From positions 1 to 64,000 of the forward strand of contig JBMDXA010000018.1 in NCBI GenBank assembly GCA_048594725.1: 64,000 nt of DNA, given 5' to 3'. The notes beneath the pieces are model-generated. The model was not told the DNA's origin. It saw nothing but the letters and a program-made list of their open reading frames with translations, and did no database searches. Shown in pieces: positions 1-8,135 of this stretch (the stretch's first letter is position 1; each line of letters starts with the position of its first letter). The position numbers were made by a program, and so were the translations under genes. This DNA comes from JAFDZV01 sp048594725. Lineage in GTDB: Bacteria; Bacteroidota; Ignavibacteria; OLB7.

Positions 1-24
1 CTATGAAAGGCCCCCATAGTAACG

Positions 25-61
25 AAGAAGCCCGGTTCATGCAGATGAACCGGGCTTCTTT
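25..61. terminator. Perfect 16-bp stem-loop, probable terminator
   Basis: A 16-base arm (AAGAAGCCCGGTTCAT) is followed by the 4-base loop GCAG and its exact complement, ending in TTCTTT. It probably terminates a gene lying left of the window. The stem is symmetrical, so it could act on either strand. Confidence 0.6.
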
Positions 62-413
62 GATGAAAGAGGTGGAACAGCTAGCCGGATGCCCCCTACT
101 CCTCAGCACCCCCTCACCAGACGACGTGGTAACACGGAGCAGGCATTTCGCGCCAGTATATCGGCAACGCCTAACTGAGCATTGTTGTTTCACTGCCAAA
201 CCGATTACCTGCCAGAGTCACGGAGATGCATTGATCTCTGTTATCGCTCACGACATACCTGGGCAAGAGCACACAACACGAGAGCGGTTTGAATGGCATG
301 CTAACAAAGCCAATCGGAACAGCATATAGGAGTTCCATTCTCTTCTTCAGTGACTCTGTTTGCCGTTGCAGCCATCGCTATCACTCGTCCCCCCCTTCCC
401 ATGCTCACAAACG
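62..413. other. Intergenic, nothing recognised
   Basis: About 350 bases between the first hairpin and the tRNA-Arg terminator. An open frame crosses it, but it starts before the hairpin, runs through the stem, and its translation resembles no family. I see no gene here. Confidence 0.5.
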
Positions 414-445
414 AAAAAGCCCCGGTTTCTTAGGAAACCAGGGCT
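414..445 (-). terminator. Terminator of distal tRNA-Arg
   Basis: Read on the minus strand, a GC-rich hairpin (AGCCCTGGTTTC, 4-base loop, near-complement) is followed by a run of five T. It begins a few bases after the 3' end of the tRNA-Arg gene, as expected of an intrinsic terminator. Confidence 0.7.
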
Positions 446-450
446 TCTAG

Positions 451-524
451 TGCACCCGTAGGGATTCGAACCCCAAACCTTCTGATCCGTAGTCAGATGC
501 TCTATCCAATTGAGCTACGGGTGC
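451..524 (-). tRNA. tRNA-Arg(ACG), distal copy
   Basis: A 74-nt cloverleaf on the minus strand. The acceptor arms are GCACCCG/CGGGTGC with discriminator A, the T loop is GGTTCGAATCC, and the anticodon loop CTACGGA gives anticodon ACG (Arg, CGU after A34 editing). CCA is not encoded. The gene is identical to the copy at 7496-7569, and the identity extends to a 78-bp direct repeat (448-525 and 7493-7570). Unlike that copy it has no rpsT upstream, so it looks like the duplicated member. Confidence 0.93.
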
Positions 525-954
525 ATATCACCGCCAGCAGCCCGGCGCGGTAACGCACCTTCGGCTGAGGGCTGCGATTATACGAAAGATGAGGCATCCA
601 AGACAATAACGAGTTGTGACAGCCGGTGGGATAGCACCTCCTGGCCTCCTCCGGAGGGCCGCCCGAGAAGAGTTTCGAGCGAGGGGCCGGGGCCACAGCT
701 AGAACGGACATACGCCGTAGGGTGCCATCGGAGACGGGTATGTCAAGCGGCAGAACCATCATCCACATCGATGGGCTCCTCTCTTTCGAGTATCTTCCGG
801 GAGAATAGATCACCGATGCCTGCTACGAACCAGGATGTGATGGCCTGGCGCCTTTCAACAGGGTATTCCGGCCGATTCAGAAGATGAGCCCCCGGTAGTA
901 GAGGCAGCTCATCACGAAATAACGATCATACAGACTTTAAAAGCTTTTTCATCG
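525..954. other. Intergenic, nothing recognised
   Basis: About 430 bases between the tRNA-Arg and the macro-domain gene. Short open frames exist on both strands, but none has a family-like translation. The segment should hold the promoter of the macro gene on one side and of the leftward tRNA on the other. No convincing promoter element was picked out. Confidence 0.4.
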
Positions 955-1401
955 ATGCCAGTATCATTCATTGCAGGCAACCTTTTTACCTATCCCGGAC
1001 TTGATGCGGTCGTTCATGGATGCAATTGTGCCGGAGCCATGGGGAAAGGCATCGCCCTGGAATTCAAACGGCGCTGGCCGGATATGTATCGTGAATACAG
1101 AACTCGCTGCCTCAACGACCTATTTCATCCCGGAGATATTTTTGTCTGGCAGGCGGGAGATATCACCATCTTCAATCTGGGAACGCAGAAAAGCTGGAAG
1201 ACGAAAGCGGAACCGGAGGCGATTCGCCAGAGCCTTTCCGCGATGATCGTCCAGGCAACGCAGATGGGAATAATGACGATCGGGCTTCCCAGAATTGGAG
1301 CGGGGCTTGGGGGATTGCAATGGGAGGAAGTAAAAGCTATCATCACAGAACTGGCCGAAGATCCGGGCGTAACGCTCGTTGTCTTCGAACATTTCTCTTG
1401 A
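955..1401 (+). CDS. Macro-domain protein (DarG/Poa1-like ADP-ribose binding)
   Basis: A 148-residue protein that is one macro domain. The N-terminal strand (PVSFIAGNLF) leads to the ADP-ribose-binding loop with H21-G-C-N24 and G30-K-G near residues 20-33. A second glycine-rich loop, IGAGLGG, is near residues 114-120. Family knowledge: this subgroup includes DarG, the antitoxin that removes ADP-ribose from DNA, and Poa1/TARG1-type hydrolases. It is the first gene inside the tRNA-bracketed segment. No DarT-like ADP-ribosyltransferase is adjacent, and the C-terminal half of full-length DarG is missing. The specific substrate cannot be told from sequence. Confidence 0.85.
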   Translation: MPVSFIAGNLFTYPGLDAVVHGCNCAGAMGKGIALEFKRRWPDMYREYRTRCLNDLFHPGDIFVWQAGDITIFNLGTQKSWKTKAEPEAIRQSLSAMIVQATQMGIMTIGLPRIGAGLGGLQWEEVKAIITELAEDPGVTLVVFEHFS

Positions 1402-1484
1402 GCAGCTATTCTACATCACTGAGCCGGTAAAACTATTCGCCGTTCGCACACCCCAGGACATCCAGCAGAACCCCTCCTATCAAG

Positions 1485-1928
1485 CTATACTAATCGTTCA
1501 ATACGGAAAACCAGCTTGTCAAATTCGGTTTCGAACCCTATGTCATTGCAGCGATAGCGCGTTCCATTGGCAAGATCCTCGGCAATCATTCCGGATGAGT
1601 AGGACTGGGATTGCGTGCCTCTTCCATCATCCCAAATATTATAGAGGCTCAGAACTCCATCGGTCGTATAACACTCGATGACGATCTCTCCCGGAGATGT
1701 ATCCTGCCAGAGTGTAGCTTGTGGACAAAGTTGGCCGTTGATCCTTAGGCCTCTGTCAGTCATCATCCATATCCCTTGTCTTGATACGGATGTAGCGAAT
1801 TCAAAGACAATCTTAAGCGATTCGCCATCTCGAATTGCAAAAGCCTCGATCAGAGCCACATTATGCCTGCCTCGTTTCGTAAAGGCAGAATTATAGACTC
1901 TCTGTTTCAGCAGATATTTATATGACAT
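1485..1928 (-). CDS. Hypothetical protein
   Basis: A 147-residue protein with no signal peptide or membrane segment, which I do not recognise. It is rich in beta-forming residues, with a conserved-looking C terminus (YRCNDIGFETEFDKLVFRI). The reading frame is clean, but start and operon support are modest. It lies 45 bases downstream of the SUFU-family gene on the same strand, so the two may be co-transcribed. Its small size and place beside a SUFU protein would fit an immunity or accessory protein of the accessory segment, but that is inference only. Confidence 0.55.
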   Translation of the reverse strand: MSYKYLLKQRVYNSAFTKRGRHNVALIEAFAIRDGESLKIVFEFATSVSRQGIWMMTDRGLRINGQLCPQATLWQDTSPGEIVIECYTTDGVLSLYNIWDDGRGTQSQSYSSGMIAEDLANGTRYRCNDIGFETEFDKLVFRIERLV

Positions 1929-1973
1929 AATCGAGCGACGTAATAATAAATTGGCCTAGAGCGACAACGCATA

Positions 1974-2591
1974 TTAGACGACTGATACCCTTTTTAGCGT
2001 CGTGTGAGGATATATCCCCGCTTCCTGCAAGCTCACCAGCAGTTTACCGCTTCCCTGCTCCAGAGCATACTCCATCTCCTCTCTGGTAATTCCGATACAC
2101 CTAAGGATCGAATATTCCGTACCGCCTATCTCCGTGGCAAGCACTTCTTCGAAGATAACTCCCTGAATGGGAGCATCCTCATCCACCCATGCCCCGATAT
2201 CCAGAGTATGCCCATCACCGAAAGCGATATCCAGCGACATACGGCCTATTTCCGAGAGAATGGATCGAGCCCATCGCTCATCGTCGCAGGAAACCAACAA
2301 TTCGTATCGCCCATGCTCGCCGGGTTGTTGACCTGCGTGTACTGCGAGTTCACAAGAGATATAAGTAGTATACGCACTTTCATTTCGGGCGCCGATGGTG
2401 CAGAAGTTCAGTGGCCCTCCATCATCGAATCCGATGAGAGCAACGATAGTGTGAGGATCGATTGCACCGAGCTGCCGTTCCAGAGGAGCGAAGAGCTGCC
2501 CATACAATGCCTGATGACCATCACTATCTCTTTTGGGATCTCTCATACTCACTCTTATACCATTAAAGGAATCATACTGATGGGGGTACAC
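1974..2591 (-). CDS. Suppressor-of-fused (SUFU) family protein
   Basis: A 205-residue soluble protein resembling bacterial SUFU-domain proteins. The pattern is a central segment YELLVSCDDERWARSIL, then FGDGHTLDIG, then a C-terminal signature in which a GITREEMEYALEQGSGKLL helix precedes a terminal SVV. Family knowledge: bacterial SUFU proteins are frequent immunity proteins of polymorphic-toxin loci and also occur as stand-alone genes. No toxin is visible next to it. The neighbouring 147-residue gene may share its transcript. Base composition here is closer to 50% G+C than the surrounding core genes, fitting acquisition with the rest of the segment. Confidence 0.7.
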   Translation of the reverse strand: MYPHQYDSFNGIRVSMRDPKRDSDGHQALYGQLFAPLERQLGAIDPHTIVALIGFDDGGPLNFCTIGARNESAYTTYISCELAVHAGQQPGEHGRYELLVSCDDERWARSILSEIGRMSLDIAFGDGHTLDIGAWVDEDAPIQGVIFEEVLATEIGGTEYSILRCIGITREEMEYALEQGSGKLLVSLQEAGIYPHTTLKRVSVV

Positions 2592-2893
2592 AAAGATGTA
2601 CTCTCACAATCGCCCATGTTGTTGTAACATCAGCTTCTAGCTCATAAGTAGAAGAAATTATCCGTCACTTATCTATCCGGTGACATCGAATATCCTGTTT
2701 CGATGCCCGGAGACACGGGAGAGCATGTAACCAACTCTGATACGGCAGAGATACATCTCTGAAAACATCCCCACCTGAGATACGCCCTGATATCACAAGC
2801 TACGGCTCTTTCAAGAGTACCGCAGGCATCTGCCTGAAATGGCCCGATCCTCCCCACCATCACCGATTCCTTTCAGCATCATGGCACCTTATT
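2592..2893. promoter_or_regulatory. Divergent intergenic region between SUFU and RM genes
   Basis: About 300 bases separate two divergently transcribed genes, so both promoters must lie here. No strong consensus element or operator palindrome was found. The RM start codon at 2894 has no obvious Shine-Dalgarno sequence, and none of the short open frames in the interval looks genuine. Confidence 0.35.
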
Positions 2894-5800
2894 ATGCTGC
2901 ATACTTCTTCCCCGATCTCCACTATCGAATCTTTTATCACGCGCTGGGAGCATTCCGCAGCTTCCGAGCGAAGCAACTACGTCAGCTTTCTCAAGGAACT
3001 CTGCGAGGTTCTCGGCGTACCACAGCCCGATCCGGCAACAGGTAATCCGGAGCACGACAGGTACGTCTTCGAATACCCTATATATTTTGCTAACGGTGGC
3101 GAGAAAGGCTCCACCGGATTTATCGATCTCTATAAACATGGCACCTTTGTGCTGGAGGCCAAGCAGGGAAGCAACGCCCCGGCACCACCATCTGAGATTT
3201 TCCCCAACACTGTAAAGAAAAACCGTCGCCGTGGCACCGCTGTGCGTGGCACCGGAGGATGGGATACAGCCATGACAGCCGCCAAGGGACAGGCCGAGCA
3301 GTACGTCCGAGCTCTTCCCGCCACCGAGGGAAATCCTCCGTTTATCGTCGTGATTGACGTGGGACATACTATCGAACTCCATTCAGATTTCTCGCGCGCC
3401 GGCAAGACCTATCTCCCCTTTCCTGATGCCCGATCCTATCGTATCCGAATGGAAGATCTAGCCCGGCCGGAAATCCGCGACCGGCTCCGCGCACTCTGGC
3501 TCGACCCGATGTCGCTTGATCCCAGCCGCCGCAGCGCCCGTGTCACCCGGGACGTGGCCGCGCGCCTGGCTGCACTGGCTACATCACTGGAACGCTCCGG
3601 CCACGAACCACAGACGGTTGCGGCGTTTCTGATGCGCTGCATCTTTACCATGTTCGCCGAAGATGTACGGATGATTCCGGAGCGGACGTTCACCGATCTG
3701 CTGTCCGATATGCGGGAGGATCTGGAACATCTTCCCGCCATGCTTTCCTCCCTCTGGAGTAGTATGAATACCGGAGGATTCTCCCCTATTTTCCGGCGCA
3801 ATATTCTCCGGTTCAACGGGGGACTTTTCGCCGACAGCCAGGCGCTCCCCCTCACCCGTGAACAATTGGATCTGCTGATTGACGCGGGCCGCGCCGACTG
3901 GCATGATGTAGAGCCTTCAATCTTCGGCACTCTCCTGGAGCGGGCCCTTGATCCGGTGGAACGCCATAGGCTTGGCGCCCATTACACACCACGCGCCTAT
4001 GTGGAGCGCCTGGTGATGCCAACCGTGGTGGAGCCCCTCCGCGAAGAATGGAACGCAGTCCAGGCAGCCGCGCTCACCCATATTGGACGTGCCGACGGCC
4101 GCGCCGATGCAGTCAAGGAACTGAAGGAATTCCACCGCAAGCTCTGCTCCACCCGCGTGCTTGATCCGGCCTGTGGCACCGGCAACTTCCTCTATGTCAC
4201 CATGGAACACATGAAGCGCCTGGAAGGCGAGGTGCTCGATATGCTGAAATCTCTCGGGCAGATGACCGATACGCTGGATCTGACGGAGCTGACGGTGGAC
4301 CCGCATCAATTTTTGGGAATCGAGATCAACCCGCGCGCGGCAGCAATCGCCGATCTGGTTCTCTGGATCGGCTATCTGCAATGGCATTTCCGCACCCATG
4401 GGGATACAATGCCCCGCGAGCCGGTGCTGAGGAACTACCACAATATCGAGTGCCGCGATGCCGTGCTTGCCTACGATCGCGCCGAGCCGCTTCTGGATGC
4501 CGAGGGACAGCCGGTCACCCGCTGGGATGGGCGGACCACCAAGAAACATCCGGTTACCGGCAAGGATGTGCCGGATGAATCCGCCCGCACACCGGTGATG
4601 CGCTATGTGAACCCGCGCAAGGCGGAGTGGCCTGAGGCAGAGTATATTGTGGGGAATCCGCCGTTTATTGGTGATAAGAGAATGAATGAGACGCTGGGTA
4701 TAGGATATGTTGATGCACTTCGCGAAATATACACTAATGTACCAAGATCAGCTGATTACGTAATGTACTGGTGGCATAGATCCGCCGATGAAGCAAAAAA
4801 CAAAGGCACGATACGTTTCGGCCTTATCACAACAAACAGTATTTGCCAAAGCCTTAATCGTAAGGTATTAGAAAATCATCTATTCGAACTGCCACCTATT
4901 AGTATCGTCCTCGCAATTCCGGATCACCCGTGGGTAGACACTCAAGAAGGTGCAGCCGTTCGGATTGCAATGACAGTCGCCCAAGTAGGCACACATATGG
5001 GAAGAGTTCAGCTAATACTCACTGAAAGGGAGGAGAGTGGTGATGGGCTAAATTTAGTTGAATACCATGGACGAGTCGGCCCGAACTTAACAGTGGGAGC
5101 TGATGTTACGAGAATAAGTCCATTACGATCAAATCTTGGCCTATGCAGCAATGGTGTAGGTATTTACGGACGTGGATTCATTTTGAGCCTTTCTGAAGCT
5201 AAAGATTTAGGGCTAAATTCAAAATCTGGACAAAAACGTCATATACGCCCATTACTTAATGGACGTGATATCATTGATGGATACCGGGGCAAATATGTCA
5301 TTGATTTGTTCGGTCTCTCAGAGCAAATGGTCCGAGATACTTACCCCAATATCTATCAATGGGTCTTCAATCATGTCCGTTCAGAAAGGCTCCAAAACAA
5401 TCGTGCAGTATATAGGCAGAAATGGTGGATATTCGGTGAACCCCGGAAGACGTTCCGTCCCGCACTGGAAGGTCTATCTCAATTCATAGGAACTCCACGT
5501 ACAGCTAAACATCGAGTCTTTATATTCATTACGTCCGATGCCATTGTAGAAACTGAAATTGTCGCTATTGCTTCTGAAACGCCCCTCCATCTTGGCGTTC
5601 TATCGTCGCGCATTCATGTGATTTGGGCACTCGCAGCTGGAGGCCGACTCGGTGTCGGGAACGATCCACGATACAATAAAAGTCTCTGCTTCGATCCATT
5701 CCCCTTCCCCACCCCCACCGAGGAACAGAAGGCCCGCATCCGCAATCTCGGCGAGGGGCTCGATGCGCACCGTAAACGCCAGCAGGAGCTCCACCCTGGA

Positions 5801-6379
5801 CTTACGATCACCGATATGTACAATGTTTTGGAAAAACTTCGCGCCAGCGAAGCCCTGACCGAGAAGGACCGGAAGATCCATGAGCAGGGGCTGGTATCAC
5901 TGTTGAAGAACATCCACGACGATCTCGATGCCGCCGTCTTCTCCGCCTACGGCTGGCCCGTTTCGCTTACCAATGAGGAGATCCTGGAGCGGCTAGTGGC
6001 GCTGAACGCCGAGCGTGCGCGTGAGGAGGAATCGGGCCTGGTTCGCTGGCTCCGCCCGGAATTCCAGAGCCCAAAGAGATCCGCCGGCACCGCACAGCGC
6101 ATGACCGAGCTGGATGCAGAACCGGAACCGAAGGATACCCCGAAGAAACCTGCAAAAGGAAAGAAGACTGCGACCGAAAAGCGCCCCTGGCCGGCCACCC
6201 TACGCGAGCAGGCACAGGCTGTCCGCTCCGCCCTGGCCGAACGTTCCGCCCCCGCCGAAGCAGCGGATCTCGCCCGTCTCTTCGACAAAGCTCGCAAGGA
6301 TCGCGTCGCCGAGTTGCTCGATACTCTGGCCGATCTCGGGCAGGTACGGGAGGTGGAGGATGTTTTTTTTGCAGCATAA
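2894..6379 (+). CDS. MmeI-like fused restriction-modification enzyme (type IIG/IIL)
   Basis: An 1161-residue single-chain enzyme predicted to methylate adenine in DNA and to cut unmodified DNA. Domain order: an N-terminal PD-(D/E)XK nuclease with D78 and E88-A-K90; a helical linker (residues 130-400); an amino-methyltransferase core with AdoMet motif I DPACGTGNF (residue 424 on) and catalytic motif IV NPPF (about residue 587); then a target-recognition region to about residue 930; and a helical C terminus with a Lys/Pro-rich linker near residue 1080. The recognition region is clearly AT-richer than the rest (sampled lines 43% G+C against 65-75% on the flanks), starting just after NPPF and ending near 5690. 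This suggests exchange of the specificity domain. A BREX PglX or DISARM methylase is less likely because no partner genes are present. Confidence 0.88.
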   Translation: MLHTSSPISTIESFITRWEHSAASERSNYVSFLKELCEVLGVPQPDPATGNPEHDRYVFEYPIYFANGGEKGSTGFIDLYKHGTFVLEAKQGSNAPAPPSEIFPNTVKKNRRRGTAVRGTGGWDTAMTAAKGQAEQYVRALPATEGNPPFIVVIDVGHTIELHSDFSRAGKTYLPFPDARSYRIRMEDLARPEIRDRLRALWLDPMSLDPSRRSARVTRDVAARLAALATSLERSGHEPQTVAAFLMRCIFTMFAEDVRMIPERTFTDLLSDMREDLEHLPAMLSSLWSSMNTGGFSPIFRRNILRFNGGLFADSQALPLTREQLDLLIDAGRADWHDVEPSIFGTLLERALDPVERHRLGAHYTPRAYVERLVMPTVVEPLREEWNAVQAAALTHIGRADGRADAVKELKEFHRKLCSTRVLDPACGTGNFLYVTMEHMKRLEGEVLDMLKSLGQMTDTLDLTELTVDPHQFLGIEINPRAAAIADLVLWIGYLQWHFRTHGDTMPREPVLRNYHNIECRDAVLAYDRAEPLLDAEGQPVTRWDGRTTKKHPVTGKDVPDESARTPVMRYVNPRKAEWPEAEYIVGNPPFIGDKRMNETLGIGYVDALREIYTNVPRSADYVMYWWHRSADEAKNKGTIRFGLITTNSICQSLNRKVLENHLFELPPISIVLAIPDHPWVDTQEGAAVRIAMTVAQVGTHMGRVQLILTEREESGDGLNLVEYHGRVGPNLTVGADVTRISPLRSNLGLCSNGVGIYGRGFILSLSEAKDLGLNSKSGQKRHIRPLLNGRDIIDGYRGKYVIDLFGLSEQMVRDTYPNIYQWVFNHVRSERLQNNRAVYRQKWWIFGEPRKTFRPALEGLSQFIGTPRTAKHRVFIFITSDAIVETEIVAIASETPLHLGVLSSRIHVIWALAAGGRLGVGNDPRYNKSLCFDPFPFPTPTEEQKARIRNLGEGLDAHRKRQQELHPGLTITDMYNVLEKLRASEALTEKDRKIHEQGLVSLLKNIHDDLDAAVFSAYGWPVSLTNEEILERLVALNAERAREEESGLVRWLRPEFQSPKRSAGTAQRMTELDAEPEPKDTPKKPAKGKKTATEKRPWPATLREQAQAVRSALAERSAPAEAADLARLFDKARKDRVAELLDTLADLGQVREVEDVFFAA

Positions 6380-6415
6380 ATAAATCTATACTGATAAGGG
6401 ATCAACGATAGCTTT

Positions 6416-7351
6416 ATGCCTCTTTTTCAAATCGCATCCGACCGGCTCTCCCCTGTCGAGCAATCGAACTTTCAATCGGAACGGCTGTTGCAGCGGCTCA
6501 TCGAAGGAAACCTGGCAACCGTCTTCAACTGCCGCCTGGTGGCCAGCGAGTTTTCGACCGGCGCGCAGCACGCCGGCCGTATCGACACACTAGCACTCTC
6601 CGAGGATAATAATCCGGTGATCATTGAGTACAAGAAGGTAGAATCGTCAGAGCTGATCAACCAGAGCCTCTTCTACCTGGCATGGCTACGGGATCATCGT
6701 GGTGACTTCGAGATCGCCGCACAGAAAGCTCTGGGAGCAACAGTCAGCGTCGATTGGTCCGACATTCGCGTCATCTGTATCGCCCCGAACTACAGGAAAT
6801 ACGACCTCTATGCGGTTCAGATGATGGGTACCAATATCGAGCTCTGGACATACCGACTGTTTACAAACGGAGCCCTATACCTGGAGGAGATACAGCAGAA
6901 GACATCGGCTCTTAATATTAGCCGATCTTCCGGAGCGAATGATACAGATATAGCGGCTCCTGCAAAGGAAGCGGAGAGCGCCAGTCCTCCAGAACAGTAT
7001 ACGTTCGAGGATCATCTGCATGGGAAATCCTCTGCTATCCATGAGATCTCGTATTCGGTTCAGGAATGCATTCTCGGACTCGATCCTGCGATCGAAGAGA
7101 TCCCCAAAAAGCATTATATCGCCTACAGGAGCTCGCAGAACATCGTCTGCATGGAAATACTGAGGCACAAAGTCTACCTCTTCCTGAAGCTGAACCCGAA
7201 GGAGCTGGCCGGACTGCCAGTTATTGCACGGGATGTCTCGTCGATTGGCCATAGCGGTACGGGCGATTTGGAGATCACCCTCAGCAGCCTCGACGATCTT
7301 GAAGTCGCTAAGCCGCTCATCGAGATGGCATATAGGAAAGTTGGAGGATGA
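6416..7351 (+). CDS. NucS-like PD-(D/E)XK nuclease domain with DUF5655
   Basis: A 311-residue soluble protein. Residues 20-150 form a restriction-endonuclease-like fold with G-R-I-D57 and E71-Y-K73, the D-ExK core seen in NucS/DUF91-type nucleases. After a Ser/Ala/Glu-rich linker (about 165-190), residues 190-311 match the DUF5655 domain, which often follows such nuclease folds. It begins 37 bases after the RM gene on the same strand, so the two probably form an operon. The RM enzyme already carries its own nuclease, so this protein may add a second activity such as cleavage of modified, damaged or foreign DNA. That role is inference. Confidence 0.72.
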   Translation: MPLFQIASDRLSPVEQSNFQSERLLQRLIEGNLATVFNCRLVASEFSTGAQHAGRIDTLALSEDNNPVIIEYKKVESSELINQSLFYLAWLRDHRGDFEIAAQKALGATVSVDWSDIRVICIAPNYRKYDLYAVQMMGTNIELWTYRLFTNGALYLEEIQQKTSALNISRSSGANDTDIAAPAKEAESASPPEQYTFEDHLHGKSSAIHEISYSVQECILGLDPAIEEIPKKHYIAYRSSQNIVCMEILRHKVYLFLKLNPKELAGLPVIARDVSSIGHSGTGDLEITLSSLDDLEVAKPLIEMAYRKVGG

Positions 7352-7462
7352 GAGGAGCAGGGATTTTACAGGAACTTAATCCAGGGCATCCGCAATGATC
7401 GTCTTCGGGTAAAGCCTCGGGAGAAGAACCGGGATGGTAGGTATGATGGAATGATGATAAAC

Positions 7463-7493
7463 AAAAAAAGCCTCGCATTACTGCGAAGCTTTT
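7463..7493 (-). terminator. Terminator of rpsT-tRNA-Arg unit
   Basis: On the minus strand, AAAGCTTCGCA pairs with TGCGAGGCTTT across a 3-base loop (one mismatch), followed by a T-rich run. It starts three bases after the tRNA 3' end. The distal tRNA copy also has a terminator at this distance, but of different sequence. Confidence 0.7.
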
Positions 7494-7495
7494 AG

Positions 7496-7569
7496 TGCAC
7501 CCGTAGGGATTCGAACCCCAAACCTTCTGATCCGTAGTCAGATGCTCTATCCAATTGAGCTACGGGTGC
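7496..7569 (-). tRNA. tRNA-Arg(ACG), rpsT-linked copy
   Basis: A 74-nt tRNA identical in every base to 451-524. It lies 40 bases downstream of rpsT on the same strand and has its own terminator, so it is probably co-transcribed with rpsT. Because it sits beside a core gene it is likely the ancestral copy. It marks the right boundary of the 7-kb accessory segment. Confidence 0.93.
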
Positions 7570-7609
7570 AACGAGTCTTACTGTCGCGCGAACCGGACGG
7601 CCTTATAGA

Positions 7610-7870
7610 TCAGGCCTGGTCGTAGGCAGCGACGAGACGCGCCATCTGCGACTTGCGATGCGCCGCGAAGTTCTTGTGGATGAGACCCTTTGCGGCAAGG
7701 CGATCCAGCACGCGCGTGGCCTTGCGGGTTTCCTCGACGAGGGCATCCTTTGTAGTTGCAGCCTTCACCGCCTTCAGGGCGTTGCGCATCATTACCTTGT
7801 AGTAACGGTTGTGCGCGCGGCGCTTGGCAGTTTGACGAACTCTCTTCTCTGCTGACTTATGCTGAGGCAT
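7610..7870 (-). CDS. rpsT: 30S ribosomal protein S20
   Basis: An 86-residue, strongly basic helical protein that binds 16S rRNA in the body of the 30S subunit. The N terminus (MPQHKSAEKRVRQ) and the Ala/Lys-rich C terminus ending in a helix with KNFAAHRKSQM are typical of bacterial S20, and the length is normal. It is followed by tRNA-Arg(ACG) in the same direction. A Bacteroidota-type promoter (-7 at 7909-7916, minus strand) lies about 40 bases upstream of the start codon, leaving a short leader. Confidence 0.95.
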   Translation of the reverse strand: MPQHKSAEKRVRQTAKRRAHNRYYKVMMRNALKAVKAATTKDALVEETRKATRVLDRLAAKGLIHKNFAAHRKSQMARLVAAYDQA

Positions 7871-7908
7871 GTTCTATTATTGGCGACTGTCGAATTGTTC
7901 AGAGCACA

Positions 7909-7940
7909 CAAAACTAAGGCATCGGGGGGGCGCTTGTCAA
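7909..7940 (-). promoter_or_regulatory. Bacteroidota-type promoter of rpsT
   Basis: Read on the minus strand, TTG (complement of 7938-7940) is followed after 21 bases by TAGTTTTG (complement of 7909-7916), matching TAnnTTTG. Transcription would start near 7902, about 32 bases before the rpsT ATG. Spacing and sequence fit the known Bacteroidota sigma-A consensus. Confidence 0.45.
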
Positions 7941-8135
7941 CAAGTTTTTATGCTGCAACGTTTTTTAGCACTCTCCGGCGGTTTCCCGAACGCTGGCGGA
8001 GTCGTACTTTTGCAGACCGGGTTCCCCCTTATCCAGAATTGCAAAGATATGACGGCACGGTGGCGGCTGCAAGCAGATAGAGAGCTTCCGGCAGGAACGG
8101 CAAAAACCGGCCGGCCGGGAGAGGTCCGTTCGCCG

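Noticed and set aside
3..329. 108-codon open frame at the left edge
   Set aside because: It starts before and runs straight through a perfect 16-bp terminator hairpin, and the translation has no family likeness.
502..887. Overlapping open frames on both strands after the first tRNA-Arg
   Set aside because: One begins inside the tRNA gene, both are low-complexity and neither has a ribosome-binding site or homologue-like pattern.
2894..6379. BREX (PglX) or DISARM methylase
   Set aside because: No BrxA/B/C, PglZ, or DISARM helicase and DUF1998 genes are nearby, and the enzyme has its own N-terminal nuclease domain, which fits a stand-alone type IIG/IIL enzyme better.
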